A DNA stretch of 12,253 nucleotides from Betaproteobacteria bacterium (GTDB lineage Bacteria > Pseudomonadota > Gammaproteobacteria > Burkholderiales > Burkholderiaceae_D), in the NCBI GenBank assembly GCA_015655165.1, contig JAATFN010000358.1, positions 1 to 12,253 of the forward strand, written 5' to 3'. Both the position numbers and the translations under genes were made by a program. Below the pieces are notes generated by a model. The model searched no databases, was not told the DNA's origin, and was given only the letters and a program-made list of their open reading frames with translations. Shown piece by piece: positions 6,965 to 12,253 of this stretch (position 1 is its first letter; each line of letters starts with the position of its first letter).

Positions 6965-8478
6965 GAAAAGAACCACTACCTTGCCCTTCAGACTGGACTT
7001 TTGACCTCATCGAGCGCTACAACAACGAAATTGCGCGTGTAGCAGAAAACTATCAGCTGGATATTCATCCGATCCAGCTGGAAATTATTAGTGCCGAACA
7101 GATGATGGATGCCTATTCCTCATCAGGTATGCCGGTCAATTACCGACACTGGTCATTCGGCAAGCATTTTGTGGCGACCGAGCGTGAATACAAACGTGGC
7201 CATATGGGTCTGGCCTATGAAATCGTGATTAATTCCGATCCGTGTATTGCCTATCTGATGGAAGAAAATACGATGACCATGCAGGCCTTGGTCATCGCAC
7301 ATGCCGCTTACGGTCACAATTCTTTTTTTAAAGGCAATTATCTATTCCAGTTATGGACAGATTCAAGTGCCATCATCGATTATCTTGTATATGCCAAAAG
7401 CTATATCGCCGAATGCGAAGAACGTCATGGTTTCGATCGCGTCGAAGAATTGCTTGATTCTTGCCATGCGTTGATGAATTATGGGGTGAATCGCTATAAA
7501 CGTCCCCAACGTTTGTCTCTTGCGCAAGAGAAAGCGCAGCAACGTGAACGCGAAGCCTATCTGCAGTCGCAAATTAATGAACTATGGCGCACCCTGCCAT
7601 ACAAAAAAGAATCTGTCACCGAACAGCATGAACAGCGGTTCCCGACAGAGCCTGAAGAAAATCTGCTTTACTTCGTTGAAAAAAATGCGCCCCTCCTGGA
7701 ACCATGGGAGCGCGAAGTGATACGTATCGTACGTAAAGTCGGACAATATTTCTATCCGCAACGACAAACCCAAGTCATGAATGAAGGCTGGGCAACCTTC
7801 TGGCATTACACCTTGTTAAATACAATGTACGATGAAGGACTGTTAACAGATGGCTTCATGATGGAATTTTTACATTCACACAGTAGTGTTGTTCTTCAAC
7901 CACCGGTGACCAAACGCTATTACAATGGTATCAATCCTTATGCCTTAGGCTTTTCGATGATGAGCGATATTCGCCGTATCTGCGAAAAGCCGACGCCTGA
8001 AGATAAAGAATGGTTTCCTGATATCGTCGGCAGTAACTGGCTTGAGACCTTACAATACATCATGAGAAATTTCAAAGACGAAAGCTTTGTTGCGCAATAT
8101 CTGTCACCACAATTGATACGCGAGATGCGCATGTTTTCGATTTTAGATGATGATAACCGCAGTGAACTGGAAGTGTCAGCCATTCACAATCAAAGTGGCT
8201 ATCAGTATGTACGTCAAGTATTGGCCAAGCAATACGACCTGAATCACCGTGAACCCAATATCCAGGTCTGGTCAGTCGACACACGCGGCAATCGTAGCCT
8301 GACACTGCGCCATTTCCGAAGCGATGGCAGGTCTCTAGGCGACAATACCAGTGAGGTATTACGTCACATGGCGCGTCTATGGCAATTCGATGTCTATCTC
8401 GAGAGTGTCGACAGTAATGGCTATATTGTTGAACGGCACGAATGTATCAGCGACAACCGTTATGTGTTACGGTCTTGA
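6961..8478 (+). CDS. spoVR: SpoVR family protein (YcgB)
   Basis: 505 residues, full length for the SpoVR/YcgB family (E. coli YcgB about 510). It begins MRKEPLPCPSDWTFDLIERY. Conserved blocks include RHWSFGKHF at 62-70, LAYEIVINSDPCIAYLMEEN at 84-103, HAAYGHNSFFKGN at 114-126 and QVMNEGWATFWHY at 271-283. The histidine/glutamate pattern in the last two could bind a metal, but I know of no proven activity. SpoVR was named for a role in the B. subtilis spore cortex; in non-spore-forming bacteria it regularly occurs with prkA and yeaH. In E. coli ycgB is apart from yeaGH, whereas here the three genes are contiguous. The start overlaps the yeaH stop by ATGA. No signal peptide or membrane segment is seen. 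Confidence 0.95.
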   Translation: MRKEPLPCPSDWTFDLIERYNNEIARVAENYQLDIHPIQLEIISAEQMMDAYSSSGMPVNYRHWSFGKHFVATEREYKRGHMGLAYEIVINSDPCIAYLMEENTMTMQALVIAHAAYGHNSFFKGNYLFQLWTDSSAIIDYLVYAKSYIAECEERHGFDRVEELLDSCHALMNYGVNRYKRPQRLSLAQEKAQQREREAYLQSQINELWRTLPYKKESVTEQHEQRFPTEPEENLLYFVEKNAPLLEPWEREVIRIVRKVGQYFYPQRQTQVMNEGWATFWHYTLLNTMYDEGLLTDGFMMEFLHSHSSVVLQPPVTKRYYNGINPYALGFSMMSDIRRICEKPTPEDKEWFPDIVGSNWLETLQYIMRNFKDESFVAQYLSPQLIREMRMFSILDDDNRSELEVSAIHNQSGYQYVRQVLAKQYDLNHREPNIQVWSVDTRGNRSLTLRHFRSDGRSLGDNTSEVLRHMARLWQFDVYLESVDSNGYIVERHECISDNRYVLRS

Positions 8479-8501
8479 TCAATATCGTATCTCCCTTTGG
8501 T

Positions 8502-8515
8502 TCATCACGTGATGA
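8502..8515. promoter_or_regulatory. 14-bp perfect palindrome before the Lon-domain gene
   Basis: TCATCACGTGATGA is its own reverse complement. It lies in the 41-bp gap between spoVR and the Lon-domain gene and ends 4 bp before the ATG at 8520, where a Shine-Dalgarno would be expected; none is visible. It could be an operator, or a small RNA hairpin shielding the ribosome landing site. A perfect 14-bp palindrome can also arise by chance in 12 kb, though rarely at such a position. Confidence 0.35.
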
Positions 8516-8519
8516 TGAC

Positions 8520-9137
8520 ATGATCTCTCTGCCTTTATTTCCGTTAAGCACTGTCCTCTTTCCTGGAGGGCAGTTGTCTTTGCAGGTATTCGAAGTACGT
8601 TATCTGGACATGATTCGCCAATGTATCAATAACAGCTCGACCTTTGGTGTGGTCACATTAACGTCGGGTAGCGAGATCCGCCTTCCGGGCAAAACAGAAA
8701 CATTTTCTCAGGTTGGTACACTGGTCAATATACTGGAGTGGTCCTCACCACGCCCGGGTTTATTGACTGTAATCTGTGAAGGAACACGCCGTTTCCGCAT
8801 TTATACTATCGAGCAACAACGGCATGGCTTGTGGACTGCAGAATATCTGGACATGATCGATAACGACAAGGATATCCCGATTCCCGATGAACTCATCGAC
8901 ACATCCACATCCCTGGAAAACCTGCTCTACACAATGAAAAGGCAAGGCATCGGCGAAAGCGAACTGTCGGTTGTTGCACCTTACCGGCTAAACGACTGTG
9001 GATGGGTTGCCAACCGTTGGGCAGAACTGTTACCTATTTCCTTGCCGCAAAAGCAAAACCTGCTCGCACTCGAAAACCCCCTCTTGCGACTAGAGCTCAT
9101 TCAAGACGAATTAGCCGAACGGGACATGCTGACCTAG
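8520..9137 (+). CDS. Stand-alone Lon substrate-binding (LonN/PUA-like) domain protein
   Basis: 205 residues from the ATG at 8520. The family signature ISLPLFPLSTVLFPGGQLSL is at 2-21, followed by QVFEVRYLDMI to 32. Then come FGVVTL near 43-48, VGTLVNILEW near 65-74, and LLTVICEGTRRFRI near 81-94. It matches the N-terminal substrate-recognition domain of Lon, including a helical C-terminal part, but has no AAA+ or Ser-Lys protease domain; it is of the usual size for free-standing LonN proteins, whose function is not established. The frame extends upstream into spoVR, but conservation begins at this ATG. A TTG at 8475-8477 overlapping the spoVR stop is a less likely start. It is co-directional with prkA-yeaH-spoVR, so probably co-transcribed, and is the last plus-strand gene. 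Confidence 0.88.
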   Translation: MISLPLFPLSTVLFPGGQLSLQVFEVRYLDMIRQCINNSSTFGVVTLTSGSEIRLPGKTETFSQVGTLVNILEWSSPRPGLLTVICEGTRRFRIYTIEQQRHGLWTAEYLDMIDNDKDIPIPDELIDTSTSLENLLYTMKRQGIGESELSVVAPYRLNDCGWVANRWAELLPISLPQKQNLLALENPLLRLELIQDELAERDMLT

Positions 9138-9168
9138 CACTGCTTGCATTTGTGCCTCTAGCGCCATA

Positions 9169-9852
9169 TTAGGCAGCCAGAACCCCTATTTCCTTGAAGA
9201 GACCCACCAGCCCAGACCAGACAATCTGAATACCGATGCACAGCAAGATAAAGGCTGACAAACGCAACACCACCATCGTGCCCAATTTACCAAGCATGCG
9301 CACAACAGTATTTGCATAACGGCAACAGAAATAAATCCCCAGTGCCGTTAACCCGGCTCCCAATGAAATACTCCCTGCCGAAATTGTCCAGTCTACCAAT
9401 CCTGTTGGTGTATTCGCACCCAATGTAATTGATGCGGCCATTGTCCCTGGACCGACTGTCAGCGGGAAACTGATCGGATAAAAGCTGCGTATCTTCCATT
9501 CTTCATCGGAAATATCGTCAGGATAGTTTTCTGCAACATGTTTGGAAATGGCAGTCTCTTGACCACTATTATTCAGTAAGCGCCAACCGACAACGGCCAC
9601 CAGAATACCGCCACCAACACGTACAATGGGTAATGAGATACCGAATAAAGCCAACACATGGGAGCCGATAAAAATTGCGCCCATCAAAAGAAACCAGCAG
9701 TTAATGGCAACTTGTCTGGCAACACGTTTTTCTGTTTCTCTGGATGCGCTGCCAATCATATTGGCAAACACCGGGGTAATGCTTAATGGATTTAAAATAG
9801 GAAACAATGTGATCGGAATCAGGATTGTTTCTTTAATGAGTTCCAGCAACAT
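9169..9852 (-). CDS. MarC family integral membrane protein
   Basis: A 227-residue, strongly hydrophobic protein with about six predicted membrane helices, typical of MarC (UPF0056), an inner-membrane family of unproven function; MarC itself was once linked to multiple antibiotic resistance, later questioned. Family marks: ILIPITLFPILNPLSITPVF near the N-terminus, a GGGILVAVVGWRLL helix, and SFPLTVGPGTMAASITLGAN mid-protein, where PLTVGPGT is the signature. The ATG at 9852 is preferred because a G-rich GTGGGG lies 4 nt upstream; a GTG at 9864 would add four residues (VWGV). It lies 44 bp after the MFS gene on the same strand and is probably co-transcribed with it. The upstream Lon-domain gene converges on it with a 31-bp gap and no clear terminator. 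Confidence 0.88.
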   Translation of the reverse strand: MLLELIKETILIPITLFPILNPLSITPVFANMIGSASRETEKRVARQVAINCWFLLMGAIFIGSHVLALFGISLPIVRVGGGILVAVVGWRLLNNSGQETAISKHVAENYPDDISDEEWKIRSFYPISFPLTVGPGTMAASITLGANTPTGLVDWTISAGSISLGAGLTALGIYFCCRYANTVVRMLGKLGTMVVLRLSAFILLCIGIQIVWSGLVGLFKEIGVLAA

Positions 9853-9877
9853 AACACCCCACACTAAAATTCTTGTA

Positions 9878-9907
9878 AGCCCAAGCGTAACGCAAACTAC
9901 GCGGGCT
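9878..9907 (-). repeat. Hairpin across the stop codon of the MFS gene
   Basis: On the minus strand AGCCC-GCGTA (9907-9898) pairs with TACGC (9889-9885) and, after a 2-nt bulge (9884-9883), GGGCT (9882-9878), leaving an 8-nt loop. The MFS stop codon (9899-9897) lies at the stem-loop junction. It is followed by a mildly T-rich stretch, not a full T-run, so it may be a weak attenuator or mRNA end-protecting structure before marC. Confidence 0.35.
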
Positions 9908-11150
9908 GTAAAACGTTACTGCGCCCCGTGTACTGTGACGCGCGTCTCATCAGGAACAAAATAATACCGACATTCAGTATATTCCAGGCAATGCCATTGA
10001 TAAAAGCGGCATCATATGAGCCTGTCACATCAAAAATTTTTCCGGACAACCAGCCACCTAGTGCCATTCCCAGCAATGTACAGGTAATCACCACACCAAT
10101 ACGGGCACTGACACCCGACACAGGGAAATACTCGCGGACAATGATCGCATATGCCGGCACAATCCCGCCTTGCGATAAGCCAAACAGCATCGAAATCACA
10201 TACAACGATGCCATACTATCGAATGGCAAGAACAACAGTAACGCCACGGTCTGCAATACCGATCCCAGCAACAATGTTTTTAATCCACCGATACGGTCAC
10301 ATATCACACCAGACACCAGACGACTGACAATACCGGATAACAACATTAGCGACAACATTTCGGCACCACGTGCAGCGCCATAGCCGAGACCACCACAATA
10401 AGCCACAATATGCACTTGCGGCATTGCCATCGCTACACAACATGCAATACCGGCAATACCCAAGAGACTTTGCGCTGTGCGTGTGGACAAGCCAAATGGT
10501 CGCTCCGATGGTATCGGACCTCCTGCTTTGGGCTTCAGGACCGAGGCCACAGGTGGGCGAGGACGCATACATAGTGCCATGCCACCCATAACAACAAAGC
10601 AGACGACAGCCAGTCCCATATAAGTCTGGCGCCAGCCAACTTCGGCCACAAAATGTTCAACAACCGGTGACCAGATTGCCCCACCCAAGTAGTTACCACT
10701 AGCGCATACCGCAACAGCAATACCGCGCCGTTTGGCAAACCACAATGTCGTATCTGCCATTAAGGGGGCAAATGTCGGTGCACTACCCAACAAGCCGATC
10801 AGTAATCCATGTGCCAGGGTAAACATCCAGATACTGGGCGCAAACGCTGCCAATAAGAACCCGGCTAACAGACTGACGGCACCAATCAAAAGTGGCACCA
10901 TAATGCCGAAACGGTCAGCCAGGCGTCCCATCACCACACCACCAATACCAAAACCCAGCAACGTCAGTGTGTAAGGCATGGCGGCATCGGCACGCGCAAC
11001 GGCAAATTCCGCTTCCACAGCAGGCAGCACCACAGGAATGGTATACATCCCACAAGCACCGATGATCATCAATACAATTGTGAACAACAGCCGGATGACT
11101 GCATAGGAAGAATCAGGTTGGTGGGTAACCGTACCTTGACTGGTTAGCAT
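9897..11150 (-). CDS. Major facilitator superfamily transporter
   Basis: 417 residues from the chosen start, with about 12 hydrophobic helices in two halves, an inner-membrane secondary transporter. The loop 2-3 motif GRLADRFG and its second-half counterpart SGVICDRIGG are classic MFS motifs; LWFAKRRGIAVAVCASGNYLGG marks helices 4-5, and the general pattern resembles the oxalate/formate (OFA) and monocarboxylate-type branch common in Burkholderiales. The substrate cannot be read from sequence. The ATG at 11150 is preferred because GGAG (11162-11159) lies 8 nt upstream; the frame extends 15 codons further to an ATG at 11195 with no better site. It is transcribed toward marC, and its leader follows the metH terminator, so it probably has its own promoter. 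Confidence 0.9.
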   Translation of the reverse strand: MLTSQGTVTHQPDSSYAVIRLLFTIVLMIIGACGMYTIPVVLPAVEAEFAVARADAAMPYTLTLLGFGIGGVVMGRLADRFGIMVPLLIGAVSLLAGFLLAAFAPSIWMFTLAHGLLIGLLGSAPTFAPLMADTTLWFAKRRGIAVAVCASGNYLGGAIWSPVVEHFVAEVGWRQTYMGLAVVCFVVMGGMALCMRPRPPVASVLKPKAGGPIPSERPFGLSTRTAQSLLGIAGIACCVAMAMPQVHIVAYCGGLGYGAARGAEMLSLMLLSGIVSRLVSGVICDRIGGLKTLLLGSVLQTVALLLFLPFDSMASLYVISMLFGLSQGGIVPAYAIIVREYFPVSGVSARIGVVITCTLLGMALGGWLSGKIFDVTGSYDAAFINGIAWNILNVGIILFLMRRASQYTGRSNVLQPA

Positions 11151-11162
11151 GACGACATCTCC
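11148..11162 (-). promoter_or_regulatory. Ribosome binding site choosing the MFS start
   Basis: GGAG at 11162-11159 is followed by an 8-nt spacer and ATG at 11150-11148. The upstream in-frame ATG at 11195 is preceded by AT-rich DNA without a comparable site, so the shorter 417-residue protein is favoured. The first strongly hydrophobic helix begins about 18 residues after this start, which suits an MFS protein. Confidence 0.55.
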
Positions 11163-11266
11163 ATATCGCTGTCGTATCATCAATGTGTACGACATATCTT
11201 TTTATAATGAAATCAATATTCAAGCACATTGAAAACAGTACCATGTAACGCTTTTTGCGTCCCGCA

Positions 11267-11317
11267 AATAAAACAGCATACCGGCACACATTTTTTCATG
11301 TGCCCCGGTATGCTGTT
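11267..11317 (-). terminator. Rho-independent terminator of metH
   Basis: AACAGCATACCGG (11272-11284) is the exact reverse complement of CCGGTATGCTGTT (11305-11317), and CACAT/ATGTG pairs further inside, with one mismatch and one wobble between, around an A/T-rich loop. On the minus strand the stem starts 14 bp after the metH stop and is followed by TTTTATT (11273-11267). This is a long, convincing terminator separating metH from the downstream MFS gene. Confidence 0.85.
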
Positions 11318-11331
11318 CTGTCTTACTGCCA

Positions 11332-12253
11332 TTATTGCAAATTAGGTGCCAACCAACGCTCGATATCTTCTTTAGGCACATGGCGCCGTCTGGCCATATC
11401 CTCGACCTGATCATTACCGATTTTACCTACAATGAAATACTTCGATTGCGGATGGGCAAAGTAAAAACCTGATACTGAGGCACCAGGGTACATCGCATAG
11501 GATTCGGTCACTTCCATACCGATTTCTTCACAGCGCAGCACCTTGAATGCATCGACCTTGACCGTATGCTCGGGACATGCCGGATACCCGGGAGCTGGAC
11601 GAATACCAATATAACGTTCTTTAATCAAATCCTGTTTAGCGAGCTTTTCATCGGTCGCATACCCCCACAAATCGGTACGTACACGTTCATGCAAATATTC
11701 GGCAAACGCTTCTGCCAGACGATCTGCCAATGACTTCAACATAATCGACGAATAATCGTCATGCGCCTCTTCAAAACGCTTCTCGTACTTCTCGATCCCC
11801 AAACCGGCTGTTACGGCAAATAAACCGATGTAGTCTGTCACACCTGAATCTTTGGGTGCAATAAAGTCTGCCAGACATTGATTCGGACGCTGCACACCGT
11901 CAATAATTGGTCGTTCCGTTTGCTGACGCATGCCGTAATAAGTGAATGCCACCTTGTTAAGATGCTCGTCCGTGTAGATCTCGATATCATCGTCGTTCAC
12001 GGTATTGGCTGGTAACAGTGCAATCACGCCATTGGCGGTCAACCATCGTCCTTCGATGATTTTTTTCAGCATGGCTTTGCCTTCTTCATACACTTTTGTC
12101 GCTTCCACACCAACCACTTCATCGGTCAGAATCGCGGGAAATGGCCCAGCCAGATCCCATGTCTGGAAGAAAGGCCCCCAGTCGATATACTCTGCAATCA
12201 ATGCCAGATCGGCATTTTTAATGGTTCTGCGACCAATGAATTTCGGTTTGACC
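11332..12253 (-). CDS. metH: Methionine synthase, cobalamin-dependent, C-terminal part
   Basis: The 3' part of metH (about 306 codons) is open to the window edge, so the gene starts outside. MetH transfers a methyl group from methyltetrahydrofolate to homocysteine on cobalamin; this C-terminal AdoMet-binding domain performs reductive reactivation of the oxidised cofactor. From the edge it reads VKPKFIGRRTIKNADLAL, then IAEYIDWGPFFQTWDLAGPF, DEVVGVEA, VNDDDIEIY, CLADFIAPKDSG, HDDYSSIMLKSLADRLAEAF, the AdoMet-site motif RPAPGYPACPEHT, and YPGASVSGFYFAHP, ending WLAPNLQ. It matches the E. coli MetH C-terminus block for block. Whether the upstream domains are in the same polypeptide is unknown here; Burkholderiales often split metH into two genes. 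A strong terminator follows the stop. Confidence 0.96.
   Translation of the reverse strand, partial: VKPKFIGRRTIKNADLALIAEYIDWGPFFQTWDLAGPFPAILTDEVVGVEATKVYEEGKAMLKKIIEGRWLTANGVIALLPANTVNDDDIEIYTDEHLNKVAFTYYGMRQQTERPIIDGVQRPNQCLADFIAPKDSGVTDYIGLFAVTAGLGIEKYEKRFEEAHDDYSSIMLKSLADRLAEAFAEYLHERVRTDLWGYATDEKLAKQDLIKERYIGIRPAPGYPACPEHTVKVDAFKVLRCEEIGMEVTESYAMYPGASVSGFYFAHPQSKYFIVGKIGNDQVEDMARRRHVPKEDIERWLAPNLQ

Noticed and set aside
8442..8519. Longer Lon-domain protein starting inside spoVR
   Set aside because: The extra 26 residues overlap spoVR coding sequence, lack family similarity, and conservation begins exactly at the ATG at 8520.

Overview
The window reads as chromosome from a betaproteobacterium, most likely order Burkholderiales and possibly Oxalobacteraceae (the family is a guess). 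The reasons are the rpmH-rnpA-yidD-yidC cluster with beta-type protein sequences, the vitamin B12-dependent methionine synthase C-terminus, and the prkA-yeaH-spoVR trio. Base composition looks mid-range (upper 40s % GC by eye), lower than most Burkholderiales, and the intergenic DNA is clearly more AT-rich.

Layout. Positions 1-152 hold the left end of an IS3-family insertion sequence with a frame-damaged orfA, running off the left edge. Next, all on the minus strand, comes the ribosome/membrane-insertion operon rpmH (2532-2666), rnpA (2113-2511), yidD (1853-2116) and yidC (189-1835), led by a good sigma70-type promoter near 2784-2813. The IS end supplies the only terminator-like hairpin after yidC. 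A ~1 kb AT-rich spacer (2667-3682) contains a strong hairpin but no gene I can support; dnaA, which often lies next to rpmH, is not in the window.

The plus strand then carries prkA (serine kinase/AAA+), yeaH (DUF444, VWA domain) and spoVR (YcgB family), followed 41 bp later by a stand-alone Lon substrate-binding-domain protein. yeaH and spoVR overlap by ATGA; a 13-bp perfect hairpin sits between prkA and yeaH, and a 14-bp palindrome just before the Lon-domain gene. This is the most interesting block: a stationary-phase/stress module with a Lon-type substrate-recognition domain attached.

Convergent to it on the minus strand are an MFS transporter and a MarC-family membrane protein (probably co-transcribed, MFS first). 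Further right, also minus strand, is the 3' part of metH (reactivation domain), which runs off the right edge and ends in a clear rho-independent terminator.

No tRNA, rRNA, CRISPR array or prophage gene was seen.
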